Assembly (NCBI GenBank): GCA_021814855.1
Contig: JAKAHQ010000152.1
Span: forward strand, 1-5,455
DNA: 5,455 nucleotides
Source: Bacteroidota bacterium
Lineage (GTDB): Bacteria; Bacteroidota; Ignavibacteria; Ignavibacteriales; Melioribacteraceae
Reading direction: 5' to 3'
Shown: in pieces, positions 1-5,455 of the stretch
How the letters are laid out: each line of letters opens with the position of its first letter
Numbering within the stretch: position 1 is the stretch's first letter
Notes under the pieces: model-generated
What the model was told of the DNA's origin: nothing
The model's database searches: none
Seen by the model: only the letters and a program-made list of their open reading frames with translations
Made by a program: the position numbers and the translations under genes

Positions 1-855
1 GCCGGTCGACTGGGAATTCTCAAGGCCTACGGTTCGTACGAAGAATTATTATCCGATAGTGAAATAGAGGCCGTTTACATTCCTCTTCCAAACCATCTTC
101 ATCTCGAATGGATTAAAAAATCTCTCGATGCCGGCAAACATGTCCTTTGTGAAAAACCGATCGCTTTGAACTCAAGGCAAGCCGAAGAAATTTTACTTTA
201 CTCCGAAAAGTATCCGGATCAAAAATTAATGGAAGCGTTTATGTACCGCTTTCATCCGCAATGGCGAGAGGTTAAAAAGCTATTGAGGAACGGATCGATC
301 GGAGAATTAAGAAATGTTCATTCGGAATTTTTTTATTACAATGTCAATCCAAAAGACATTCGCAACATACCGGAATTCGGCGGTGGCGGACTTCTGGATA
401 TCGGCTGTTACTGCATCTCGGTATCGAGATTAATTTTCGGCGAGGAGCCCCTGCGGGTAAGCGGTTTGGTTGAACTTGACCCGGTAATGAAAACGGATCG
501 ACTTACTTCCGGCATCTTGGAATTTGAAAGAGGCAAAGCAACATTTACCTGTTCTACTCAAATGCACGACCGTAAATTTGTGAGCATTTCCGGTACGAAA
601 GGAAGGATAGAGGTTGAAAATCCGTTTAATCCCGGGCCGGATCAGTCGTGTAAAATTATTTTGTACGACGGCCCAAAACGTAACGAATTGTTATTCGAGC
701 CGTGCGATCAGTATTCAATTCAAGCAGATCTATTTTCCGAAGCTATAATAAATAACACTCCCGTCCCGACTTCTTTTAACGATGCCGTAGGCAACATGAG
801 GGTAATCGATAAAATTTTTGAAAGCGCTGATCTTAGACGAAATATTGAAATGTGA
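1..855 (+). CDS. Gfo/Idh/MocA-family NAD(P)-dependent oxidoreductase, 5' end cut by window
   Basis: The frame is open from the first base, so the N-terminus, including the Rossmann GxGxxG loop, lies outside the window. 284 residues remain of a family that usually has about 330. Members oxidise or reduce sugars, inositols or diols with NAD(P) in the cytoplasm. Visible marks, numbered from the first residue in the window: the end of the Rossmann domain (AVYIPLPNHLH, 24-34), the EKP motif with the catalytic lysine (51-53), MEAFMYRFHPQW (77-88), and GGGGLLDIGCY (127-137). The last gives an Asp133-x3-Tyr137 pair, where many members have Asp-x3-His. The Tyr form is known from glucose-fructose oxidoreductase and dihydrodiol dehydrogenase, so this branch is the best guess. 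A TTG at 166 opens a shorter frame, but it lies just after EKP and is not the start. The substrate is unknown. The gene converges on the methyltransferase, with 37 bp between the stop codons. Confidence 0.93.
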   Translation, partial: AGRLGILKAYGSYEELLSDSEIEAVYIPLPNHLHLEWIKKSLDAGKHVLCEKPIALNSRQAEEILLYSEKYPDQKLMEAFMYRFHPQWREVKKLLRNGSIGELRNVHSEFFYYNVNPKDIRNIPEFGGGGLLDIGCYCISVSRLIFGEEPLRVSGLVELDPVMKTDRLTSGILEFERGKATFTCSTQMHDRKFVSISGTKGRIEVENPFNPGPDQSCKIILYDGPKRNELLFEPCDQYSIQADLFSEAIINNTPVPTSFNDAVGNMRVIDKIFESADLRRNIEM

Positions 856-892
856 TTCCTTGATAAATTCTAATCCTCTCTAAAAACTGTTT

Positions 893-1657
893 CTACTGGA
901 ACGCTGCCCAGTATACCATTGCCTTATAAACAAATTTTACTTTACCGTCAGATGCGTTTTCATTGAAGAGGGCAAAGAGCTGTTCCCTAATAGATTTAAA
1001 CGGCCCGCTTGTTTCTTCGGGGCAATAAGATGCGGAAAGGAGTCGCCCTAACATGTTTTCAAAATCAAATAATTGGAAATGGTCGAATGATTCAATGTGC
1101 AGCACCGCCGGCGCTACAAATTCTTTTATCTTTTCAACGTCAATGTTTTTGTGGTCTACTTTTGAATATTCGGGTATCTTGCTTCGAAGAATTTCTTCGT
1201 AACCCCTCTGCAGCGGATCTTCTTCCATCTTTCTTCTATTCCAGATTAAAACCAGTATGCCTTCTTTGCGCACGATCCTCTGAAATTCCTTTTTAGTCGC
1301 TTCCGGTTCAAACCAGTGGAATGCTTGCCCCGCAGTGATAAAATCAACCGAGTTGTTTTTCAAAAATGTATTTTCAGCTCTTCCGGAAATGCTTATAAAA
1401 TTTCTGTAGCCGGCAAGAAATTTTTCAGCGGCTTCTCTCATAGGATTATTCGGCTCAATTCCGAATACGGTATTCCCGTTTTCCAAAAATAATTTTGAAA
1501 GGAAACCGGTACCGGAACCAATATCGGTAACAATGTGCTCGGGAGATAAGCCGGTTTCGGATTTTAAATAGTCGATGATCTGCGTGGGATAAGAAGGGCG
1601 GTATTTGATATAAGCATCAACTCTAGCAGAAAATCTTTCTGTGGGTGAAAGTTCCAT
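893..1657 (-). CDS. Class I SAM-dependent methyltransferase (Methyltransf_11/25 type)
   Basis: This is a complete 254-residue protein, a normal length for the stand-alone, presumably cytoplasmic enzymes that pass a methyl group from S-adenosylmethionine to a small molecule. After an opening typical of one subgroup (RVDAYIKYRPSYP, 12-24) comes motif I (VTDIGSGTG, 43-51), which binds SAM. The acidic residue of post-motif I is in VFGIEPN (64-70), and motif II is VDFITAGQAFHWF (104-116). The AFHWF stretch recalls the trans-aconitate methyltransferase-like and TMT1-like group, but the acceptor cannot be deduced. The ATG start is supported by AAGGAA seven bases upstream and by the family-typical N-terminus. 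It is divergent from the membrane-protein gene and convergent with the oxidoreductase, so it appears to be transcribed alone. A candidate -7 box lies at 1689-1696. Confidence 0.9.
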   Translation of the reverse strand: MELSPTERFSARVDAYIKYRPSYPTQIIDYLKSETGLSPEHIVTDIGSGTGFLSKLFLENGNTVFGIEPNNPMREAAEKFLAGYRNFISISGRAENTFLKNNSVDFITAGQAFHWFEPEATKKEFQRIVRKEGILVLIWNRRKMEEDPLQRGYEEILRSKIPEYSKVDHKNIDVEKIKEFVAPAVLHIESFDHFQLFDFENMLGRLLSASYCPEETSGPFKSIREQLFALFNENASDGKVKFVYKAMVYWAAFQ

Positions 1658-1664
1658 ATAAACG

Positions 1665-1670
1665 TTCCTT
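1665..1670 (-). promoter_or_regulatory. Shine-Dalgarno of the methyltransferase
   Basis: Read on the minus strand, AAGGAA lies seven bases before the ATG at 1657. It supports that start codon. Confidence 0.65.
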
Positions 1671-1688
1671 AGGGAATTTTATTTTTTA

Positions 1689-1696
1689 CAAATCTA
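1689..1696 (-). promoter_or_regulatory. Candidate -7 box (TAnnTTTG) for the methyltransferase
   Basis: Read on the minus strand the sequence is TAGATTTG, an exact match to the Bacteroidota-type -7 element. It would give a leader of about 25 nt ahead of the ATG at 1657. No clear -33 TTG sits about 20 bases upstream. A short inverted repeat, CTAAAA-N5-TTTTAG (1694-1710), overlaps its upstream edge. Chance matches to this short consensus exist: TAAATTTG at 573-580 lies inside a gene. Confidence 0.35.
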
Positions 1697-1778
1697 AAAT
1701 AATCTTTTAGGCGGAATCATAACCATAAGTTTATTTAACTAAAAACGGTATTGATAACTGCAAATGCAGGCAAGCTTA

Positions 1779-1806
1779 TTCGGAAAGATAATATTATCTT
1801 TGCGAA
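1779..1806. promoter_or_regulatory. 28-bp near-perfect palindrome, probable operator
   Basis: The left half (1779-1792) reads TTCGGAAAGATAAT. The right half (1793-1806), reverse-complemented, reads TTCGCAAAGATAAT. Thirteen of 14 positions match, and the inner 18 bp (1784-1801) are perfectly symmetric with no spacer. The site lies in the divergent region 43 bp before the membrane-protein start and overlaps the candidate -7 box at 1795-1802, as expected for a repressor site bound by a dimer. The central GATAAT/ATTATC half-sites resemble Fur-family boxes, but those have one base between the hexamers and this site has none, so the regulator is not identified. A structural role in DNA or RNA is the alternative. 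Confidence 0.6.
1795..1802 (+). promoter_or_regulatory. Candidate -7 box (TAnnTTTG) for the membrane-protein gene
   Basis: TATCTTTG matches the Bacteroidota-type -7 element exactly. Transcription would start near 1809, leaving a leader of about 40 nt before the ATG at 1849. The box forms the right arm of the palindrome at 1779-1806. No convincing -33 TTG is seen at the expected distance. Confidence 0.4.
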
Positions 1807-1848
1807 GGCAAGCTGCATTAACGGAATCATATAAAAATAGTAAATTTT

Positions 1849-2925
1849 ATGCGCGATACTTCTTCAAGAATAACCGAGAGAGAAACCACCACTACCAAAT
1901 TGGTTGACGCGAATCGTGTAATTGCTCTTTGGGGATTTACCGAAGCAGCACTCGGCGGAATTCTTCACGCTTTGAAATTTCCATTCACCGGATTATTAAT
2001 CGGCTGTGCCGCGGTTGTTTTCATAACGTTAATATTTCAGCTAACCGGCTCTGGCAAAGCAATTTTGCGCGCAACCTTTATTGTCTTACTGGTTAAAGCA
2101 ACCGTTAATCCTTACGCGCAATTTGCGGCATACTTTGCGGTAGGATTGCAGGGACTTTTAGGTTATTTATTCTTTACAACAATCCGTTTTAAGCGAGTAG
2201 CCGCGCTGCTTCTGGGAATTTTCGCTTTAACATTCTCAGCCGTTCAAAAATTGATTTTCCTTACCGTGGTTTTCGGAACATCGCTCTGGAAATCGATTGA
2301 TACTTTTGCCCATTTCGTTTTAACTCAAATTCCGTTTTTGAAACACTCGCCGTCATTCAGCTTCAGTATAGTTATCATCTCGGTGTATACTGGAATTCAT
2401 CTGCTTGCAGGAATTATTGCCGGACTGAAAGCAGCAAATTTTCCTTTATGGCTTGAAAAGAAATCGAAGACTGTCGGAAGAATGAGAATTGATTTTGCCG
2501 GCGGGGAAGAGTTTTTTAACAAGAACCGAAAATCCAATAGAAAACATTCTTTAAGAAAAATTCCGAGTTACATTATTTTCATATTTTTGTTTTCGCTGAT
2601 GCTTGTTTCGTATATCTTTCCTCAACTCGATTCCAATCTCTTTTATTACGTTGTCTTTACCATCATTCGTTCCGTGCTAATTATGTTTATTTGGTTCTCG
2701 GTCATCTCGCCTATCGCGGTTAAATATTTTAAAAGATTTGTTGAGAAGAAAAAATTTAAACACGCCTCAGAGATTAATAAAATTACAGTTTTGTTTACGG
2801 GATTTAGAAAGATCATAAATTACTGCTGGAAGAATTCCTCTTCCCTGAGAGGAAGAAAACGATTGGTAAAATTCTTTTCCGATTCGTTAGCGCTTTTGCT
2901 GCTCGCCGATGTAGAACCCGATTAG
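1849..2925 (+). CDS. Polytopic membrane protein of unknown function, possible ECF S-component-like transporter
   Basis: The protein has 358 residues and no family I can assign with confidence. After a hydrophilic, Thr-rich start (1-20), hydrophobic segments lie roughly at 24-41, 45-66, 72-86, 91-110, 115-145 and 172-194. A basic cytoplasmic-looking linker follows (202-238: many Lys and Arg), then two more segments (about 240-258 and 264-290) and a basic, mostly soluble tail. The N-terminal 200 residues are rich in small residues, with motifs such as GGILHALKFPFTG (36-48) and LVKATVNPYAQFAAYFAVGLQG split across 81-102. They resemble substrate-binding S components of ECF-type vitamin or metal importers; this is an impression, not a motif match. 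The C-terminal half might be an EcfT-like or simply divergent partner domain. The ATG has no Shine-Dalgarno ahead of it, unlike its neighbours. The gene converges on xdhC 10 bp away. A palindrome and candidate -7 box lie upstream. Confidence 0.8.
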   Translation: MRDTSSRITERETTTTKLVDANRVIALWGFTEAALGGILHALKFPFTGLLIGCAAVVFITLIFQLTGSGKAILRATFIVLLVKATVNPYAQFAAYFAVGLQGLLGYLFFTTIRFKRVAALLLGIFALTFSAVQKLIFLTVVFGTSLWKSIDTFAHFVLTQIPFLKHSPSFSFSIVIISVYTGIHLLAGIIAGLKAANFPLWLEKKSKTVGRMRIDFAGGEEFFNKNRKSNRKHSLRKIPSYIIFIFLFSLMLVSYIFPQLDSNLFYYVVFTIIRSVLIMFIWFSVISPIAVKYFKRFVEKKKFKHASEINKITVLFTGFRKIINYCWKNSSSLRGRKRLVKFFSDSLALLLLADVEPD

Positions 2926-2935
2926 CCGGAAGGAC

Positions 2936-3754
2936 TTATTTCTCGGTTTCACAAATTACTTTTTTACCGTATCTAATAGATTGAATTTCAGCCGCAATAG
3001 ATAAAGCGATTTCGTAAGCGGAATCTCCGCCTATCTTCAATCCTATCGGCGTGTGCAGTTTTGAAAGATCGATATCTTTACTCAATTCGGATTTCAAATT
3101 TTGTATCATGCCGTTCGATTTGGAGCGTGAAGCAATTACCCCTGCGTATTTCTTCACAAGATTTCTTTGATAAAGTGTTTTTAAAATGTCGTAATCGTAA
3201 ATATGGCCGTATGTTACAATTACAAAGTATGCTTCTTCGTTAGGAATGAACTGCCCGGCGAATTCTTTATAGTCGGAATAAATACAGTTGATTCCCTTCG
3301 CTTTGTTTTTTTCGAACATCTCCTGGCGGTTATCTATCAGTACAACATAATAATTAAGATTCTGAAGGAGGTCTATGAGCGCCTGCCCGACGTGTCCCCC
3401 GCCGAAAATGTAAACAACCGGTTTATTCTTTTCAATTTCGTAGAAGAGCCAAATTTTACCGCGGCAGCTCATCGGCACAACTTTAACTTCCGGATCGATA
3501 ATTGTCTCATCGGTGCTTAGCGAATATTCTTTCATGGAGTTTTCATTTTTGGAAGCCATCATTTTTTTTGCTTCTTCAATTGCTTCTTTCTCAATCGCAC
3601 CGCCGCCTACTGTTCCAAAGGAAGCTCCTTTGTCATCGACGAGCATTTTGAAACCCGATTTACCCGGCGTAGAACCGCTCGATTTTACAACGGTTACCAA
3701 AACAAAATTTCTGTTCTCCTTTCTCATCTCGATGATTTTTCCGTAGATATCCAT
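2936..3754 (-). CDS. xdhC: XdhC/CoxI-family molybdenum cofactor maturation factor
   Basis: XdhC proteins bind molybdenum cofactor in the cytoplasm, keep it stable while its terminal sulfur is added, and hand it to enzymes of the xanthine oxidase family. All 272 residues are present, a normal length. The N-terminal XdhC_CoxI domain shows SSGSTPGKSGFKM (25-37) and GTVGGG (47-52). The C-terminal Rossmann domain shows YIFGGGHVG (115-123), DNR (141-143), TYGHIYDYDIL (181-191), YAGVIASRSK (203-212), LHTPIGLKIGG (233-243) and EIALSIAAEI (248-257). The usual MxCGG motif near the domain junction reads MSCRG (95-99); the cysteine is kept but a glycine is replaced by arginine. The start is the family-typical MDIY, with GGGAAG four bases upstream. 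It is divergent from the molybdenum enzyme genes, which are its likely clients. Confidence 0.93.
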   Translation of the reverse strand: MDIYGKIIEMRKENRNFVLVTVVKSSGSTPGKSGFKMLVDDKGASFGTVGGGAIEKEAIEEAKKMMASKNENSMKEYSLSTDETIIDPEVKVVPMSCRGKIWLFYEIEKNKPVVYIFGGGHVGQALIDLLQNLNYYVVLIDNRQEMFEKNKAKGINCIYSDYKEFAGQFIPNEEAYFVIVTYGHIYDYDILKTLYQRNLVKKYAGVIASRSKSNGMIQNLKSELSKDIDLSKLHTPIGLKIGGDSAYEIALSIAAEIQSIRYGKKVICETEK

Positions 3755-3886
3755 AGCTCTTCCCGCAAATAAATATTTAGTTGTTATTCGTTCCTAAACT
3801 TAAAAGATACCGTTCACTATTTCCATCATAATAAAATTGAATTACTGCTTAGGATTAATTCGGCTTGAAAAAGAAAAAATAAATTC

Positions 3887-3894
3887 CAAAGTTA
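3887..3894 (-). promoter_or_regulatory. Candidate -7 box (TAnnTTTG) for xdhC
   Basis: The minus strand reads TAACTTTG, an exact match to the Bacteroidota-type -7 element. It implies a rather long leader of about 125 nt before the xdhC ATG at 3754. No TTG lies at the expected -33 distance, so this rests on the short match alone. Confidence 0.28.
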
Positions 3895-3996
3895 TATACA
3901 AACGATTACCGCGATAAATTAAAAACCAAAGCCGACGCAAACCGGATGATTATTCGAGCGCTCAGTTTATCGGCGGTTGGATTGGAAAAAAACTTT

Positions 3997-4004
3997 AAAG
4001 AGGA
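3997..4004 (+). promoter_or_regulatory. Shine-Dalgarno that sets the small-subunit start
   Basis: AAAGAGGA ends seven bases before the ATG at 4012. It decides in favour of that start over the in-frame ATG at 3946, which has nothing comparable upstream. Confidence 0.8.
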
Positions 4005-4011
4005 TTTCTTT

Positions 4012-4497
4012 ATGGAAGAGATCGTGAAGTTTAAACTGAACGGTAAAAAGACCGACCTATCTGTTGACCCGACCCGAATGCTTCTCTGGGTCCTACGATC
4101 TGATCTTGGTCTTACGGGAACCAAATATAGTTGCGGCGAAGGATTGTGCGGCGCGTGCACTGTTCTGATTAACAATGAAGCCGTACGGTCTTGCCAGGTG
4201 CAGGTAAGCGATGTAAAAGGAAAAGAGGTAATCACAATTGAAGGGTTGGAAAAGAACGGCAAGCTGCATCCCATTCAGGAAGCGTTCATGCATCACGACG
4301 CGCTGCAGTGCGGCTTCTGTACGCCGGGAATGATTCTTACCGCCTACAGCTTTCTCCTGAAAAATAAAAAGCCGACTTACGCGCAAATTGTAGAAGCAAT
4401 GGACGACAATTTATGCAGGTGCGGGGCCCATAAAAGAATTGTCGAAGCAATTGAATCCGTTGCCGGAGTTAAAGAGGAGGTTTACAATGAAAAGTGA
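4012..4497 (+). CDS. [2Fe-2S] small subunit of a xanthine oxidase-family molybdenum hydroxylase
   Basis: This 161-residue protein is the electron-transfer subunit of the enzyme and has the usual length (IorA/CoxS/PaoA family). The N-terminal plant-ferredoxin-like domain binds one [2Fe-2S] cluster through Cys41, Cys46, Cys49 and Cys61 (C-x4-C-x2-C-x11-C). The helical C-terminal domain binds the second through Cys100, Cys103, Cys135 and Cys137 (CGFC and CRC motifs), next to the Moco site of the large subunit. All eight cysteines are present. It has no signal peptide or twin-arginine motif, whereas the partner does, so it is probably exported in complex with it. The start at 4012 is set by a good ribosome site and gives a family-like N-terminus. 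Its last 11 bases overlap the next gene, so translation is likely coupled. It is divergent from xdhC. Confidence 0.95.
   Translation: MEEIVKFKLNGKKTDLSVDPTRMLLWVLRSDLGLTGTKYSCGEGLCGACTVLINNEAVRSCQVQVSDVKGKEVITIEGLEKNGKLHPIQEAFMHHDALQCGFCTPGMILTAYSFLLKNKKPTYAQIVEAMDDNLCRCGAHKRIVEAIESVAGVKEEVYNEK
4474..4480 (+). promoter_or_regulatory. Strong Shine-Dalgarno of the large subunit
   Basis: GAGGAGG lies six bases before the ATG at 4487, inside the end of the small-subunit gene. It fixes the start of the large subunit and the 11-nt overlap. Confidence 0.85.
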
Positions 4498-5455
4498 AAA
4501 CTTTCTCGACCTCGACTTTAAAGACGTTAAATCATCATTTGAATTGGACCGCCGGGAATTTGTGAAGCTTCTTGGCGGAGGATTGCTGCTTCTGTTTACA
4601 GTTGGAGATTCATTTGCTTATATGCAGGAACAGCAGCGAAGACGTGGCGGCGAACTGCCCACCGACTTCAACGCATTTTTGCATATTGGAGAAAACGGGC
4701 GCGTAACTTGCTTTACCGGTAAGATTGAAATGGGGCAGGGAGTTATAACATCACTCGCACAAGAGCTCGCCGACGAACTTGATGTCTCTCTCGATTCAGT
4801 TGATATGGTTATGGGAGACACGGATTTATGTCCCTGGGATATGGGAACGTTCGGTTCAATGACGACGAGATTCTTCGGGCCGCCGCTAAGGGCTGCGGGC
4901 GCCGAGGCAAAAAAGATTCTGCTGGAGATGGCTTCGGAAAAACTAAAGAAGCCGGTTAACCAATTAATTGTTAAGGACGGAATAGTTAGCGATAGATTGA
5001 ATAAAAAAAATAATGTCTCCTATGCCCAGTTAGCCAAAGGGAAGAAGATAGAAAAGCATTTAAAAGGAAAAGTTGAAGTTAAGACTCCAAAGGAATTTAA
5101 AATAATAAACAGACCTTTTACCAGGCACGACTCTAAATTAAAAGTAACAGGTAAGGCAAAATACAGTGCGGATATTTTACTGCCGGAGATGCTTTACGCA
5201 AAAATATTGCGGCCTCCGGCTCACGGCGCAAAATTGATTAACGCTGACCTTTCCGAAGCTAAGAAGATTGAGGGTGTGGTTGTTGTGGAAGAAAAAGATT
5301 TGATCGCGGTACTTCATAAATATCCGGATGTTGCGCAGAGGGCTCTTGAAAAAATTAAAGCTAATTTCAGTAAGTCGGAATCGACTCTTGATGACAAAAA
5401 TATTTTCGACCATCTTTTAAAATTTCCCCACGAGGAAAGAAAAGTTGCGGAGAAA
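4487..5455 (+). CDS. Molybdopterin-binding large subunit (IorB-like aldehyde/xanthine dehydrogenase family), Tat-exported, 3' end cut by window
   Basis: 323 residues are visible and the frame is open to the last base; relatives usually exceed 700 residues. With the small subunit and Moco it would hydroxylate an aldehyde or N-heterocycle using water oxygen. A twin-arginine signal, DRREFVK (21-27), follows an unusually long 20-residue n-region. A hydrophobic core (28-38) and a possible cleavage after SFA (44) come next, so the enzyme should act outside the cytoplasm. Part of the Moco-binding domain follows first, as in IorB: GKIEMGQGV (78-86), AQELADELDV (91-100), VMGDTDL (108-114) and GTFGSMTTRFFGPP (120-133). 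Then comes the a/b hammerhead (VTGKAKYSADILLPEMLYAKILRPP split across 220-244). Finding the Mo domain before the hammerhead is the permuted order typical of the IorB branch rather than XdhB or CoxL. The catalytic glutamate would lie beyond the window. No FAD subunit precedes it. The substrate is undetermined. Confidence 0.94.
   Translation, partial: MKSENFLDLDFKDVKSSFELDRREFVKLLGGGLLLLFTVGDSFAYMQEQQRRRGGELPTDFNAFLHIGENGRVTCFTGKIEMGQGVITSLAQELADELDVSLDSVDMVMGDTDLCPWDMGTFGSMTTRFFGPPLRAAGAEAKKILLEMASEKLKKPVNQLIVKDGIVSDRLNKKNNVSYAQLAKGKKIEKHLKGKVEVKTPKEFKIINRPFTRHDSKLKVTGKAKYSADILLPEMLYAKILRPPAHGAKLINADLSEAKKIEGVVVVEEKDLIAVLHKYPDVAQRALEKIKANFSKSESTLDDKNIFDHLLKFPHEERKVAEK

Larger units (their letters stand above)
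3755..4011. other. Divergent intergenic region between xdhC and the molybdenum enzyme operon
   Basis: These 257 bp must hold the promoters of both transcription units. I see one exact TAnnTTTG match for xdhC (3887-3894, minus strand) but none for the plus-strand operon; TAAAATTG at 3832-3839 is one base off. There is a 10-bp palindrome TAAATATTTA (3770-3779) near the xdhC start and an imperfect long-range inverted repeat (3909-3918 with 3966-3976). An in-frame ATG at 3946 would add 22 residues to the small subunit, but it has no ribosome site and the added residues do not look family-like. No RNA gene or known riboswitch is recognised. Confidence 0.5.

Noticed and set aside
166..855. TTG at 166 as the start of a separate short oxidoreductase
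   Set aside because: The frame stays open upstream to base 1 and encodes the end of the Rossmann domain and the EKP motif, so the gene is simply cut by the window edge.
856..892. Terminator between the two convergent genes on the left
   Set aside because: No stem of useful length is seen in the 37 bp.
1009..1296. Plus-strand open frame inside the methyltransferase
   Set aside because: It is antisense to a clear methyltransferase with intact motifs; its composition is that of a shadow frame.
2915..2960. Possible bidirectional terminator between the membrane protein and xdhC
   Set aside because: AACC(C)GA can pair with TCGGTT only through a bulge and there is no U-tract. The stem is too weak to call.
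3061..3746. Three plus-strand open frames inside xdhC
   Set aside because: They are antisense to an intact XdhC reading frame and show no recognisable domain.
3946..4011. Upstream in-frame ATG adding 22 residues to the [2Fe-2S] subunit
   Set aside because: It has no ribosome site and a non-family N-terminus. The ATG at 4012 has AAAGAGGA at ideal spacing and gives the normal length.
3906..4386. Minus-strand open frames across the [2Fe-2S] gene
   Set aside because: They are antisense to a gene with all eight conserved cysteines, resemble nothing, and have no ribosome site that I can see.
4618..5413. Minus-strand open frames inside the large subunit
   Set aside because: They are antisense to a well-conserved molybdenum enzyme frame and their translations look like shadow composition.

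Overview
The window reads as ordinary bacterial chromosome, moderately AT-rich and tightly packed. It has six protein-coding genes, two of them cut by the window edges, and no RNA gene, CRISPR array or insertion sequence that I can see. The organism cannot be named from the sequence. Three intergenic matches to the Bacteroidota-type -7 box (TAnnTTTG), correctly oriented ahead of genes, would suit the Bacteroidota/Ignavibacteria/Chlorobi side of the tree. However, several genes have good Shine-Dalgarno sequences, which are weak in classical Bacteroidetes. This is a tentative inference.

Layout. Positions 1-855 (+) hold the C-terminal ~284 residues of a Gfo/Idh/MocA-type NAD(P)-dependent oxidoreductase. 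Facing it, 893-1657 (-) encodes a class I SAM-dependent methyltransferase. A 191-bp divergent intergenic region (1658-1848) follows. It contains a striking 28-bp near-perfect palindrome that overlaps a candidate -7 box. Next, 1849-2925 (+) encodes a 358-residue polytopic membrane protein that I do not recognise with confidence; its N-terminal half has the feel of a small-solute (ECF S-component-like) transporter. Convergent to it, 10 bp away, 2936-3754 (-) encodes an XdhC/CoxI-family molybdenum-cofactor maturation factor. A 257-bp divergent region (3755-4011) separates it from a two-gene operon: a [2Fe-2S] small subunit (4012-4497) and, overlapping it by 11 nt, the N-terminal 323 residues of a molybdopterin-binding large subunit with a twin-arginine signal (4487 to the window end).

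How they fit together. The right half is a molybdenum hydroxylase module of the xanthine oxidase family, in the two-subunit isoquinoline oxidoreductase (IorAB)-like arrangement. The small subunit carries electrons through two [2Fe-2S] clusters and the large subunit binds Moco. XdhC would bind and protect sulfurated Moco and load it into the large subunit in the cytoplasm. The Tat motif on the large subunit implies export of the folded complex, with the signal-less small subunit carried along. No FAD subunit lies between the two genes, so the electron acceptor may be a cytochrome or other periplasmic carrier encoded beyond the window. The substrate cannot be told. The left-half genes (oxidoreductase, methyltransferase, membrane protein) have no clear functional tie to the module. 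The best candidate for something undescribed is the membrane protein together with the palindrome in front of it.
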